Assembly (NCBI GenBank): GCA_029747015.1
Contig: JAKOGI010000351.1
Coordinates: forward strand, 253,501 to 317,500
Reading direction: 5' to 3'
DNA length: 64,000 bases
Source of the DNA: Carnegiea gigantea
Taxonomy: Eukaryota > Streptophyta > Magnoliopsida > Caryophyllales > Cactaceae
Under the pieces are notes generated by a model, which saw only the letters and a list, made by a program, of their open reading frames with translations, ran no database searches and had not been told where the DNA came from. Each line of letters opens with the position of its first letter. The first letter of the stretch is position 1. Made by a program: the position numbers and the translations under genes. This document shows positions 31,750 to 44,462 of the stretch, piece after piece.

Positions 31750-31754
31750 AGCAA
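31750..31754 (+). other. Target-site duplication of element A, right copy (AGCAA)
   Basis: Identical to 3496-3500. The T unit resumes with GGAGGAAGCGGGTGACG. Confidence 0.93.
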
Positions 31755-31857
31755 GGAGGAAGCGGGTGACGTCTGTTTCTTCAGCTAAAGGTTGTGATGA
31801 CCTTAGCGGATCGAGCTAAGTGAAGTCATCGGTATTTATTTCTGTTGAGGTGGAGAT
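31755..31857 (+). pseudogene. T unit 2: last 103 bp after the nest
   Basis: Completes the unit broken at 3500: end of the post-protease block, stop, and purine tract GAGGTGGAGAT before the next LTR. Confidence 0.88.
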
Positions 31858-32383
31858 TGTTGAGAATGATAAAAATCAGTAGAAGCAATGAAAAAAAAGG
31901 GAAAAGACAGAGGAAGTTAAAAATAATAGGAAGTTAAAAATGGGAAAAAGTCTTGGTAACATAAAGAATGTTTCAGAACTTTAATTTAGGCAAAGGTTAA
32001 GAGAAACGTGCACTTAGGCATAGATTTTTCTTTGGCAACAAATGTTCATGAATTCCTACAAATAGGAATATTGTTTTCATTTGGAAGAACCCACACAAAG
32101 GAGCTAAACAAGACACCACCATAGAAAATACTAAGAGGGAGCTTGGTGAGCATGGGTGAGTGTAGTGAGCAACTCATAATTAGTTACGAGAAAACACATT
32201 CGGGTAGAGGATCTGGGAAGGATCTGTTTATAGGTGCTGGTAGTTAATACCTGTAAACAGTGAGTGTTGTTGGTATATTGTCCACAAATAGTGAAAATAT
32301 AATCTCAAAAACCTCTTGTGTCGATTTATCTATTTTATAACGTTCTTGATAATTTTTAGATCTTATGCGTTTAAAACCCAACA
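31858..32383 (+). repeat. T LTR (526 bp, type I, long class)
   Basis: TGTTGAG to CCCAACA. Carries the short GAAGTTAAA duplication of the long class and the CAGTGAGTGTTG type I tail. The primer site after it reads TGCTATCAGAGC. Confidence 0.92.
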
Positions 32384-33882
32384 ATGCTATCAGAGCGAGG
32401 TTGCGCCGGGAAGGAGGGTTTGTAAGTTGTAAGAAAAAAAATTACAGTATAAGAACGGGGGATGACGTCGGTAAAAGACTCGAGCATTTCGATCGAACCT
32501 TTTGATGGCCATGGTGATTTCACCTTGTGGCAACAAAAGGTGAAAAGTTTACTGACACGAGAAGGGACAATTAAGGCATTAAAGGTGAAGACTTGTAGAA
32601 CCGAGAAAATGACGGACGATGAGTGGGTGGCACTCAGGGAAAAGGGCAAGGAAGAGAAGAAGATGATGGAGGAGGGGTAAGATTTGAAAGACATGGTAAC
32701 AAGTATAATATTGTTGTGTTCTGCAAATAACACTCTTCGGGAAGCCCTTGGCTTAATGGACCCGGTAGACATTTGGAGTAAATAGGAGATCCGATATAAG
32801 TCAAAATTGCAGACAAGTAGGCGACCCTTGAAGAAACGATAGTTTGGTCTCTAAGTGAGGGAAGAAGTGGGCTTTAATCAATATCCAGACGAGTTCAACA
32901 GGATAGCAGCGGAGTTGGATTCTCTAGAGGTAAAGATTTAAGAAGAAGATAAAGCATTGCTTTTGTTGGCTTCGCTGCCTTCATCTATTGATAATGTGGT
33001 TACAACTCTTCTGTTTTGAAAAGAGACCTTGGGACTTCATGAGGTGGTTACTGCTTTTTTGATGAATGAGACTCGGTGGGGCAACAACATATTCTCAAAT
33101 GATGGTTAGGAGGTGTTGGTCGCAAAAGTGTCTAGTTGGAGATGAGGACGGTCAAGAGAGAAGGAGGAAGGGTCCCAATGTTCAAGATCAACTAGTCAGA
33201 AGTTTAAATGCTACTACTGTGGTGAGAAAGCTCACATGAAATGCAATTGTCCGGGGAGAAGGAAGGATCTGAGAGATGAGAAGCCATCAGTAATAGGAGT
33301 TGTAGAAGGTTCCCACCTAGGTGATGGAGATGTCATATTTCTAGCAACTGCTGAAAGTCCAGGAAAGTCAGACTGGATATTAGAATATGACTGTTCATTT
33401 CGCATGTCTTTAGTTAGAGAGCACTTTGATACATGTCAGCCTAGTGTAATAGGTACTGTAAGCATGGCAAATGGCACACAAAGCCGGATTGCTGGGGTGG
33501 GAATAGCATGGATTCGCATGTTTGATAGGGTAGTGCAGATAGTAACTGGGGTTAGGCGTGTTCCAGGTCTAAATAGAAGTCTAATTGCTTTGGGGACTTT
33601 AGATTTGAAAGGCTAATGGTATTTGCCTCACGGTGGAGTTTTGAATGTCTCCAAAGGAGTTGTGGTAGTCCTAAAAGGAGAAATGTCCAAAGGCTTGTAC
33701 AGACTTGTAGGGAAAGTGCAGACGGGTGGAGCTGTAGGGAGAATTGCTACAAGTGACTCAAGCGAAGGACAAGTAGTAAGGAGGAAGCGGGTGACGTTTA
33801 CTTCTTCAGCTAAAGGTTGTGATGACCTTAGCGGATCGGGCTAGGTGAAGTCATCGACATTTATTTCTATTAAGGTGGAGAA
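32384..33882 (+). pseudogene. T unit 3: gag-protease remnant
   Basis: gag from ATG 32462 reads 72 codons to the first shared stop (32680). The middle of gag is closed by further stops, including a TGA in place of the Gly codon after Leu-Phe near 33019. The CCHC knuckle is at 33209-33250 and lies in a 126-codon frame (33236-33616) with protease motif E-Y-D. The last block is 33623-33844. It shares several rare changes with unit 4, so the two are close relatives. Confidence 0.88.
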
Positions 33883-34393
33883 TGTTGAGAATGACAAAAA
33901 TCAGTAGAAGTAATGAAAAAAAAAAGGGAAAAGACAGGGGAAGTTAAAAATAGGAAAAAGTTTTGGTAACATAAAGAATGTTTCAAAACTTTAATTTAGG
34001 GGAAGGTTAAGAGAAACGTGCACTTAGGCGTAGATTTTTCTTTGGCAACAAATGTTCCTGAATTGCTACAAGTAGGAGTATTGTTTTCATTTGGAAGAAC
34101 CCATACAAAGGAGCTGAATAAGACACCACCATAGAAAATACCAAGAAGGAGCTTGGTGAGCGTGGGCGAGTGGAGTGAGCAACTCGTAATTAGTTACGGG
34201 AAAATACATCCTGGTAGCGGATGTGGGAAGGATCTGTTTATAGGTGTTGTAGTTAATACTTGTAAACAGTAAGTGTTGTTTGTATACTGTCCACGAATAG
34301 TGAAAATATAATCTCAAAATCCTCCTGTGTCGATTTTATCTATTGTATCACGTTCTTGATCATTTTCAAATCTTATGCGTTTAAAACCCAACA
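33883..34393 (+). repeat. T LTR (511 bp, type I, short class)
   Basis: TGTTGAG to CCCAACA, without the GAAGTTAAA duplication. Type I tail. Confidence 0.92.
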
Positions 34394-35889
34394 ATGCTAT
34401 CAGAGCGAGGTTGCGCTGGGAAGGAGGGTTTGTAAGTGATAAAAAAAAAATTTGGAGTACAAGAATGTGGGATGACATCCGTAAAAGAGTTGAGCATTTC
34501 GATCGAACCTTTTGATGGTCGAGGTGATTTCACCTTGCGGCAACAACTGGTGAAAATTTTGCTGACACGGGAAGGGACAATTAAGGCATTAAAGGTGAAG
34601 ACTTGCAGCACCGAGAAAATGACGGATGATGAATGGGTGGCACTCAGGGAAAAAGGCAAGCCAGAGAAGAAGACAATGGAGGAGGGGTAAGATTTGAAGA
34701 CATGGTAACAAGTGCAATATTGTTGTGTTCTACAAATAACACTCTTCAGGAAGCCCTTGGTTTAATGAATCCGGTAGACATTTGGGGCAAATAGGAGATC
34801 TGGTATAAGTCAAAATTATAGACAAGTAGGCGATCCTTGAAGAAACGATAGCTTGATCTCTAAGTGAGGGAAGAAGCGGACTTCAATCAATATCCAGACG
34901 CATTCAATAAGATAATAGCAGAGTTGGATTCTCTAGAGGTGAAGATTTAAGAAGAAGATAAAGCTTTGCTTTTGTTGGCTTCGCTGCCTTTATCTATTGA
35001 TAATATGGTTACAACTCTTCTGTTTTGAAAAGAGACCTTAGGACTTGATGAGGTGGTTACTGCTTTATTGATGAATGAGACTCGGTGGGGCAGCAACGGA
35101 TTCTCAAATGATGGTCAGGAGGCACTGGTTGCTAAAGTGTCTAGTTGGAGACGAGGACAGTCAAGAGAGAAGGAGGAGGGGTCCTAATGTTCAAGATGAA
35201 CTAGTCGGAAGTTTAAATGCTACTACTGTGGTGAGGAAGCTCACATGAAAAGCAATTGTCCAAAGAGAAAGAAGGATCTAAGAGATGAGAAGCCATTAGT
35301 AATAGGAGTTGCAGAAGGTTCACACTTGGGTGATGGAGGTGTCGTATTTCTAGCAACTGCTGAAAGTCCAGGAAAGTCAGACTGGATATTAGAATATGAC
35401 TGTTCATTTCGCACGTCTTTGGTTAGAAAGCACTTTGATACATGTCAGCCTAGTGTAATAGGTACTGTAAACATGGCAAATGGTACACAAAGCCGGATTG
35501 CTGGGGTGGGAATAACATGGATTCGCATGTTTGATGGGGTAGTGTGGACAGTAACTGGGGTTAGGCGTGTTCCAGGTCTAAATAGAAGTCTAATTGCTTT
35601 GGGGACTTTAGATTTGAAAGGTTAATGGTATTTGTCTCCGATGGAGTTTAGAATGTCTCAAAAGGAGTTATGGTAGTCCTAGAAGGAGAAATGTCCAGAG
35701 GCTTGTACAGACTTGTAGGGAAAGTGCAGACGGGTGGAGTTGTAGGGAGAATTGCTGCAAGTGGCTCAAGTGAAGGACAAGTAGCAAGGAGGAAGCAGGT
35801 GATGTTTATTTCTTCAGCTAAAGGTTATGATGACCTTAGTAGACGAGCTAGGTGAAGGCGTCGGCATTTATTTCTATTAAGGTGGAGAT
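34394..35889 (+). pseudogene. T unit 4: gag-protease remnant
   Basis: gag start segment 34436-34690 ends at the shared stop. CCHC near 35216-35257. The protease frame is 35245-35625 with E-Y-D, and Arg-Thr in place of His-Met after Ser-Phe. The last block, 35670-35855, lacks the usual Gly-Ser-Ser end. Close to unit 3, including the same loss of the Gly codon after Leu-Phe near 35026. Confidence 0.88.
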
Positions 35890-36416
35890 TGTTGAGAATG
35901 ATAAAAATCAGTAGAAGTAATGAAAAAAAAAGGAAAAGATAGAGGAAGTTAAAAATAAGAGGAAGTTAAATATAGGAAAAAGTTTTGGTAACATAAAGAA
36001 TGTTTCAAAACTTTAATTTAGGGGAAGGTTAAGAGAGACATGCACTTAGGCGTAGATTTTTCTTTGACAGCAAATGTTCCTCAATTCTTACAAATAGGTG
36101 CACTGTTTTCATTTGGAAGAACCCACACAAAGGAGCTAAACAAGACACCACCATTGAAAATACCAAGAGGGAGCTAGGTGAAAGTGGGTGAGTGTAGCGA
36201 GCAACTGGTAATTGGTTACGGGAAAACACATCTGGGTAGGGGATGTGGGATGGATCTGTTTCTAGGAGTTAGTAGTTAATACTCATAAACAGTGAGTGTT
36301 GTTTATATATTGTCCACGAATAGTGAAAATATAACCTCAAAATCCTCTTGTGTCGATTTTATCTATTTTATCACGCTCTTGATCATTTTCAGATCTTATG
36401 CGTTTAAAACCCAACA
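35890..36416 (+). repeat. T LTR (527 bp, type I, long class)
   Basis: TGTTGAG to CCCAACA. The next base pattern lacks one T, so the primer site begins AGCTATCAGAGC. Confidence 0.92.
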
Positions 36417-37911
36417 AGCTATCAGAGCGAAGTTGTGCTGGGAAGGAGGGTTTTTAAGTGGTAAGAAAAAAATTGGAGTATAAAAAAATGGGATGACGTC
36501 GGTAAAAGACTCGAGCATTTTGATCGAACCTTTTGATGGCCATGGTGATTTCACCTTGTGGCAACAACAGGCGAAAAGTTTGCTGATATGAGAATGGACA
36601 ATTAAGGCATTGAAGGTGAAGACTTACAGGACCGAGAAAATGGTGGACGATGAGTGGGTGGCACTCAGGGAAAAAGGCAAGCTAGAGAAGAAGTCAATGG
36701 AGGAGGGGCAACATTTGAAAGACATGGTGACAAGTACAATATTGTTGTGTCATGCAAATAACACTCTTCGGGAAGTTCTTGGCTTAATGGACTCGGTAGA
36801 CTTTTGCAGAAAATTGGAGATCCTGTATAAGTTAAAATTGTATACAAGTAGGCGATCCTTTAAGAAACGATAGTTTGGTCTCCAAGTGGGGGAAGATGCG
36901 GACTTCAATCAATATCCAGACAAGTTCAACGAGATAACAGTGGAGTTGGATTCTCTAGAGGTAAAGATTTAAGAATAAGACAAAGCGTTGCTTTTGTTGG
37001 CTTCGTTGCCTTCATCTTTTGATAATATGGTTACAACTCTTCTGTGTTAAAGAGACCTTGGGACTTGATGAGGTGGTTACTGCTTTGTTCATAAATGAGA
37101 CTCGGTGGGGCAACAATGGATTCTCAAGTGATGGTCAGGTGGCAATGGTTACAAAAGAGTCTAGTTGGAGATGAGGACGGTCAAGAGAGAAGGAGGAAGG
37201 GTCCTAATGTTCAAGATCAACTAGTCAGAAGTTTAAATGCTATTACTGTGGCGAGAAAGCTCACATGAAAAGGAGTTGCACAAGCAGAAGGAAGGATCTG
37301 AGAGATGAGAAGCCATCAGTAGTAGGAGTTGTAAAAGGTTTGCACCTAGGTGACGGAGGTGTCGTATTTCTAGCAACTACTGAAAGTCCGGTAAAGTCAG
37401 ACTGGATATTAGAATATGACAGTTCGTTTCACATGTCTTTAGTTAGAGAGCACTTTGATACATGTCAGGCAAGTGTAATAGGTACTGTAAACATGGCAAA
37501 TGGTACACAAACCCGGATTGCTGGGGTAGGAACAACATGGATTCGCATGCCAGATGGGGTAGTGCAGATAGTAACTGGGGTTAGGCGTGTGCCAGGTCTA
37601 AATAGAAGTCTAGTTGCTTTGGGGACTTTGGATTCGAAAGGCTAACGGGATTTCTCTCAAGGTGGAGTTTTGAATGTCTCCGAAGGAGTTGTGGTAGCCT
37701 TAAAAGGAGAAATGTCTAGAGGCTTTTACAGACTTGTAGGGAATGTGCAGACAGGTGGAGCTGTAGGGAGAATTGCTACAAGTGACTCAAGCAAAGGACA
37801 AGTAGCAAGGAGGAAGCAGGTGACGTTTGTTTCTTTAGCTAAAGGTTGTGATAACCTTACCGGATCGAGCTAGGTGCAGTCATCGGCATTTTTTTCTAGT
37901 AAGGTGGAGAT
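36417..37911 (+). pseudogene. T unit 5: gag-protease remnant, lacks shared stop 1
   Basis: This unit has CAA where nearly all others have TAA after Glu-Glu-Gly (near 36709), so the frame 36610-36873 runs on through the Leu-Lys-Asp-Met block to the second shared stop. This shows the likely pre-mutation state. The CCHC/protease frame is 37265-37645; the protease motif reads E-Y-D followed by Ser, not Cys. Last block 37670-37873. Confidence 0.88.
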
Positions 37912-38428
37912 CGTTGAGAATGATAGAAATTAGTAGAAAGAATGAAAAAAAGGGGAAAAGACAGAGGAAGTTAAAAATAGAAAAAAAGTTTTGGTAACAT
38001 AAAGAACATTTGAAAACTTTAATTTAGGGGAAGGTTAAGAGGAACGTGCACTTAGGCGTGGATTTTTCTTTGGCAACAAATGTTCTTGAATTCCTACAAA
38101 TAGGAGTATTATTTTCATTCAAAAGAACCAACACAAAGGAGCTAAACAAGACACCACCATACAAAATACTAAGAGGAAGCTTGGTGAGAGTGGGTGAGTG
38201 TAACGAGCAACTGGTAATTGGTTGTGGGAAAACACATTCGGGTAGAGGATGTGGGAGGGATCTGTTTCTAGGTGTTGGTAGTTAATACTTGTTAACAGCG
38301 AGAATTGTTTGTATATTATCCAGGAATAGTAAAAATATAATTTTTCTATCAAAATCCTCTTGCGCTAGTTTTATCTATTTTATCATGTTCGTGATAATTT
38401 TCAGATCCTATGCATTTAAAACCCAACA
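37912..38428 (+). repeat. T LTR (517 bp, type II)
   Basis: Starts CGTTGAG (first T changed). The tail has CAGCGAGAATTG and the TTTTTCTATC stretch of type II. Primer site TGGCATCAGAG. Confidence 0.9.
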
Positions 38429-39926
38429 ATGGCATCAGAGTGAGGTTGCACTGGGAAGGAGAGTTTGTAAGTGGTAAAAAAAAATTTGGAGTACAAGAAT
38501 GTGGGATGACATTGGCAAAAGACTTGAGCATTTCGATCGAACCTTTTGATGGTCGAGGTGATTTCACCTTGCGGCAACAGCAGGTGAAAAGTTTGCTGAC
38601 ATGGGAAGGGTCAATTAAGGCATTAAAAGTGAGAACTTGCAGCATCGAGAAAATGGCGGATTATGAGTAGGTGGCACTCAGGGAAAAAGGCAAGCCAGAG
38701 AAGAACACAATGGAGGAGGGGTAAGGTTTGAAAGACATGGTAACAAGTACAATATTATTGTGTCTTGCAAATAACACTCTTCGGGAAGCACTTGGCTTAA
38801 TAGACCCGGTAGATATTTGGGGAAAATTGGAGATCCTGTGTAAGTCAAAATTATAGACAAGTAGGCGATCCTTGAAGAAATGATGGTTTGGCCTCCAAGT
38901 GAGGGAAGAAGCGGGCGTCAATCAATATCCAGACGAGTTTAAGAAGATAATAGTGGAGTTGGATTCTCTAGAGTTAAAGATTGAAGAAGAAGACAAAGCT
39001 CTGCTTTTGTTGGCCTCACCGCCATCATCTTTTGATGATATGGTTACAACTCTTCCGTTTGGAAAAGAGACCTTGGGACTTGATGAGGTGGTTACTGCTT
39101 TGTTGATGAATGAGACTCGGCGGGGCAACAATGGATTCTCAAATGATGGTCGGGTGGTGATGGTTACAGAAGAGTCTCGTTGGAGACGAGGATGGCCAAG
39201 AGAGAAGGAGGAAAGGTCCTAATGTTCAAGATCAACTAGTCGGAAGTTTAAATGGTACAACTGTGTTGAGGAAGGTCACATGAAAAGCAATTGTCCGAAG
39301 AGAAAGAAGGACCTGAGTGATGAGAAGCCATCAGTAGTGCGAGTTGCAGAAGGTTCGCACCTAGGTGTTGGAGGAGTCGTGTTTCTAGCAATTGCTGAAA
39401 GTCCAGGAAAGTCAGACTGGATATTAGAATATGACTGTTCGTTTCACATGTCTTTAGTTAGAGAGCACTCTGATACGTGTCAGCCAAGTGTAGTAGGTAC
39501 TGTAAACATGGCAAATGGCACACAAACCCAGATTGCTGGGGTGGGAACAACATGGATTCGTATGTTTGATGGAGTAGTGCGGACAGTAACTGGGGTTAGG
39601 CGTGTGTTAGGTCTAAATAGAAGTCTAATTGCTTTGGGGATAACGGATTCGAAAGGCCAACGGTATTTGTCTCACGGTTGAGTTTTGAATGTCTCCAAAG
39701 GAGTTATGGTAGTCCTAAAAGAAGAAATGTATAGAGGCTTGTACAGACTATAAGGGAATGTGCAGATGGGTGGAGCTGTAGGGAGAATTGCTACAAGTGA
39801 TTCAAGCGGAGGACCAGTAGCAAGGAGGAAGCGAGTGACGTTTGTTTCTTCAGCTAAAGGTTGCGATGACCTTATCGAATCGAGCTAGGTGAAGTCGTCG
39901 GCATTTGCTTCTATTAGGGCGGAGAT
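38429..39926 (+). pseudogene. T unit 6: gag-protease remnant with long readable frames
   Basis: The C-terminal gag half reads 107 codons (38899-39222), the best preserved copy of this block. The knuckle is damaged: Trp replaces the first Cys. The protease frame is 39280-39681 (133 codons), with E-Y-D and a sense codon (CAA) at the position of shared stop 4. The last block is broken by stops near 39680 and 39752. Confidence 0.88.
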
Positions 39927-40440
39927 TGTTAATGATACAAATCAGTACAAATAATGAAAAAAAAAAGGAAAAGACAGAGGAAATTAAAAATAGGAAAAAG
40001 TTTCGGTAACATAAAGAACGTTTGAAAACTTTAATTTAGGGGAGGGTTAGGAGGAACGTGCACTTAGGCATGGATTTTTCTTTGGCAACAAATGTTCCTG
40101 AATGCCCACAAATAGGGGCATTGTTTTCGTTTGGAAGAACCCCCACAAAGGAGCTAAACAAAACCCCACCAAAGAAAATACCAGGAGGGAGCTTAGTGAG
40201 AGTGGGTGAGTTTAGCGAGCAACTGGTAGTTGGTTATAGGAAAACACATTCGGGTAGGGGATGTGGGAAGGATCTGCTTCTAGGTGTTTGCAGTTAATAC
40301 TTGTAAACAGCGAGAATTGTGTGTATATTGTCCAGGGATAGTGAAAAAATAATTTTTCTCTCAAAATCCTCTTGTGTTGGTTTTATCTATTTTATCACGT
40401 TCTTGATAATTTTCAGATCTCATGCGTTTAAAACCCAACA
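39927..40440 (+). repeat. T LTR (514 bp, type II)
   Basis: Starts TGTTAATGAT (GAGA lost). Type II tail; ends CCCAACA. Confidence 0.9.
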
Positions 40441-41939
40441 ATGGTGTCAGAGCGAGGTTGCACTGGGAAGGAGGGTTCGTCAGTGGTAAGAAAAGAATTG
40501 GAGCGTAAGAATGTGGGATGATGTTGGTAAAAGACGTGAGCATTTCGATCGAACCTTTTGATGGTCGTGGTGATTTCACCTTGTAGCAACAACAGGTGAA
40601 AAGTTTGCTGACACAGGAAGGGACAATTGAGGCATTAAAGGTGTAGACTTGCAGGACCTAGAAAATGACGGACGATGAGTAGGCGGCACTCAGGGAAAAA
40701 GGCAAGCTAGAGAAGAAGACGATGGAGGAGCGGTAAGATTTGAAAGACATGGTAACAAGTACAATATTGTTGTGTCTTGCAAATAACACTCTTCGGGAAG
40801 TTCTTGGCTTAATAGGCCCTGTAGATATTTGGGGCAAATTGGAGATCCGGTATGAGTCAAAATTGTAGACAAGTAGGCGATCCTTGAAGAAACCATAGTT
40901 TGGTCTCCAAGTGAGGGAAGAAGCCGACTTCAATCAATATCTAGACAAGTTCAACAAGATAGCGTGGAGTTGGATTCTCTAGAGGTAAAGATTGAAGAAA
41001 AAGACAAAGCTTTGCTTTTGTTGGCCTCGTTGCCTCCATCTTTTCATGATATGGTTACAACTCTTCTGTTTGGAAAAGGGACCTTGGGACTTGATGAGGT
41101 GGTTACTACCTTGTCGATGAATGAGACTTGGTGGGGCAACAACGGATTCTCAAATGATGGTCAAGTGGCGATGGCTACAAAAGAGTCTAGTTGGAGACGA
41201 GGACGGTCGAGAGCGAAGGAGGAAAGGGCCCTAATGTTTAAGATTAGCTAGTCAGAAGTTTAAATGCTACTACTGTGGTGAAGAAGGTCACATGAAAAGT
41301 AATTTGTCCAAAGAGAAAGAAGGACTTCAGAGATGAGAAGCCATCAGTAGTAGGACTTGCAGGGGGTTCGCACCTAGGTGATGGAAGTGTCGTGTTTCTA
41401 GCAACTACTGAAAGTCCAGGAAAGTCAGACTGGATGTTAAAGTATGACTGTTCGTTTCACATGTCCTTAGTTGGAGAGCATTTTGATACATGTTAGCCAA
41501 GTGTAATAGGTACTGTAAACATGGCAAATGGTATACAAACCCGGATTACTGTGGTAGGAACAGCATGGATTTGCATGTTTGATGCGGTAGTGTGGATAGT
41601 AACTGGGGTTAGGCATGTGCTAGGTCTAAATAGAAGTCTAATTTCTTTGGGGACTTTGGATTCGAAAGGCTTACGGTATTTGTCTCACGGTGGAGTTTTG
41701 AATGTCTCCAAAGGAGTTATGGTTGTCCTAAAAGGAGAAATTTCTAGGGGCTTGTACAGACTTGAAGGGAATGTGCAGACAGGTGGAGCTATAGGGAGGA
41801 TTGCTACAAGTGACTCAAGCAAAGGACAAGTAGCAAGGAGGTTGCAGGTGACGTTTGTTTCTTCAGCTGAAGGTTGTGATGACCTTATCGGATCGAGCTA
41901 GGTGAAGTCATTGGCATTTTCTTCTACTAAGGTGGAGAT
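40441..41939 (+). pseudogene. T unit 7: gag-protease remnant with longest post-protease frame
   Basis: gag C-terminal frame 40964-41251. The protease motif reads K-Y-D near 41440, and a stop follows at the Cys-Gln position near 41490. From 41521 the frame stays open for 126 codons to 41901 because shared stop 4 is TTA (Leu) here. This joins the protease C-terminal half with the last block and shows that they were one frame. Confidence 0.88.
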
Positions 41940-42454
41940 TGCTGAGAATGATAAAAATCAGTAGAAAGAATGAAAAAAAAAGGAAAAGACAGAGGAAGTT
42001 AAAAGCAGGAAAAAGTTTTAGTGACACAAAGAATGTTTGAAAACTTTAATTTAGGGGCTGGTTAAGAGGAACGTGCACTTAGGCGTGGATTTTTCTTTGG
42101 CAATAAATGTTCTTGAATTCCCATAAATAAAAGTATTGTTTTCATTTGGAAGAACCCATACAAAGGAGCTAAACAAAACCCCACCATACAAAATACCAAG
42201 GGGAGCTTGGTGAGAGTCGGTGAGTGTAGCGAGCAACTAGTAATTGGTTATGGGAAAATACATCCGGGTAGAGGATGTGGGAAGGATCTGTTTCTAGGTG
42301 TTGGTAGTTAATACTTGTAAACAGCGAGAATTGTTTGTATATTGTCTAGGAATAGTTAAAATATAATTTCCCTCTCAAAATCCTCTTGTGTTGGTTTTAT
42401 CTATTTTATCATGTTCTTGATTATTTTCAGATCTTACGCGTTTAAAACCCAGCA
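41940..42454 (+). repeat. T LTR (515 bp, type II)
   Basis: Starts TGCTGAG, ends CCCAGCA. Type II tail. Confidence 0.9.
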
Positions 42455-43950
42455 ATGGTATTAGAGTGAGGTTGCACTGGGAAGGAGGGTTTGTAAGTGG
42501 TAAGAAAAAAATTGGAGTACAAGAATGTGGGATGACGTCGGTAAAAGACTCAAGCATTTCGATCGAACCTCTTGATGGTCATGGTGATTTCACCTTGTGG
42601 CAACAACAGGTGAAAAGTTAGCTGACACAGGAAAGGACAATTAAGGCATTAAAGGTGAAGACTTGCAGGACCGAGAAAATGACGTACGGTGAGTGGGTGG
42701 CACTCAGGGAAAAAGGCAAGCCAAAGAAGAAGACAATGGAGGAGGGTTAAGATTTGAAAGACATGGTGACACGTACAATATTGTTGTGTCTTGCAATAAC
42801 ACTCTTTGGGAAGTTCTTGGCTTAATGGACCCGGTAGATATTTGGGGCAAATTGGTGATCTGGTATAAGTCAAAATTGTAGACAAGTAGGCAATCCTTGA
42901 AGAAATAATACTTTGGTCTCCAAGTGAGGGAAGAAGCGGACTTCAATCAATATCCAAATGAGTTCAACAAGATAACGGTGGAGTCGGATTCTCTGGAGGT
43001 AAAGATTGAAGAAGAAGACAAAGCTTTGCTTTTGTTAGCCTCGCTGCCTTGATCTTTTTATGATATGGTTACAACTCTTCTGTTTGGAAAAGAGACCTTG
43101 GGACTTGATGGGGTGGTTACTGCTTTGTTGATGAATGAGACTCGGTGGGCCAACAACGGATTCGCAAATGATGGTCAGGTGGCGATGGTTACAAAAGAGT
43201 CTAGTTAGAGATGAGGACATTGAAGGGAGAAGGACGAAGGGTCTTAATGTTCAAGATCAACTCATCGGAAGTTTAAATGCTACTACTTTGCTGAGGAAGG
43301 TCACATGAAAAGCAATTGTCCGAAGAGAAAGAAGGATCTGAGAGATGAGAAGCCATCAGAAGTAGGAGTTACAGAAGGTCCGCACCTAGGTGATGGAGGT
43401 GTCGTATTTCTAGCAATCGCTAAAAGTCTAGGAAAGTCCGACTGGATATTAGAATATGAATGTTCGTTTCACATTCTTTAGTTAGAGAGCACTTTGATGC
43501 ATGTCAGCGTAGTGTAATAGGTACTGTAAACATGACAAATGGTACACAAACCCGGAATGCGGGGGCAGGAATAGCATGGATTCGCATGTTTGATAGGGTA
43601 GTGCAGACAGTAACTGGGGTTTGGCGCGTGCCAGGTCTAAATAGAAGTCTAATTGCTTTGGGGATGTTGGATTCGAAAGGCTAACGGTATTTATCTCACG
43701 GTGGAGTTTTGAATGTCTCCAAAGGAGTTGTGGTAGTCCTAAAAGGAGAAATGTCTAGAGGCTTGTGCAGACTTGTAGGGAATGTGCAGACGGGTGGAGC
43801 TGTAGGGAGAATTACTACAAGTGACTCAAGCGAAGGACAAGTAGCAAGGAGGAAGCGGGTGACATTTGTTTCTTCAGCGAAAGGTTGTGATGACCTTAGC
43901 AGATCGAGCTAGTTGAAGTCTTTAGCATTTATTTCTATTAAGGTGAAGAT
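42455..43950 (+). pseudogene. T unit 8: gag-protease remnant
   Basis: gag start ATG near 42533. Many stops and one-base losses (for example near 42796 and 43474). CCHC region near 43276-43320 with Tyr-Phe-Ala in place of Tyr-Cys-Gly. The protease motif reads E-Y-E. The last block 43709-43912 is intact. Confidence 0.85.
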
Positions 43951-44462
43951 TGTTGAGAATGATAAAAATCAGTTGAAGCAATGAAAAAAAAAAAGAAAAA
44001 GATAGAGGAAGTTAAAAATAGGAAAAAGTTTTGGTAACATAAAGAATGTTTCCAAACTTTAATTTAGGGGAAGGTTAAGAGAATCGTGCACTTAGGCATA
44101 CATTTTTCTTTGGCAACAAATGCTCTTCAATTCCTACAAATAGGAGTATTGTTTTCATTTGGAATGACCCATACAAAGGAGCTAAACAAGACACCACCAT
44201 AGAAAATGCCAAGAGGGAGCTTGGTGAGCGTGGGTAAGTGCAGGGAGCAACTCGTAATTAGTTATGGGAAAACACATCTGGGTAGAGGATGTGGGAAGGA
44301 TCTGTTTATAGGTGTTGGTAGTTGATGCTTGCAAACAGTGAGTGTTGGTTGTATATTGTCCATAAATAGTGAAAATATAATCTCAAAATGCTCATTTGTC
44401 GATCTTATCTATTTTATCACGTTAATGATAATTTTTAGATCTTATGTGTTCAAAACCCAACA
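43951..44462 (+). repeat. T LTR (512 bp, type I)
   Basis: TGTTGAG to CCCAACA; type I tail (CAGTGAGTGTTG). Confidence 0.92.
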
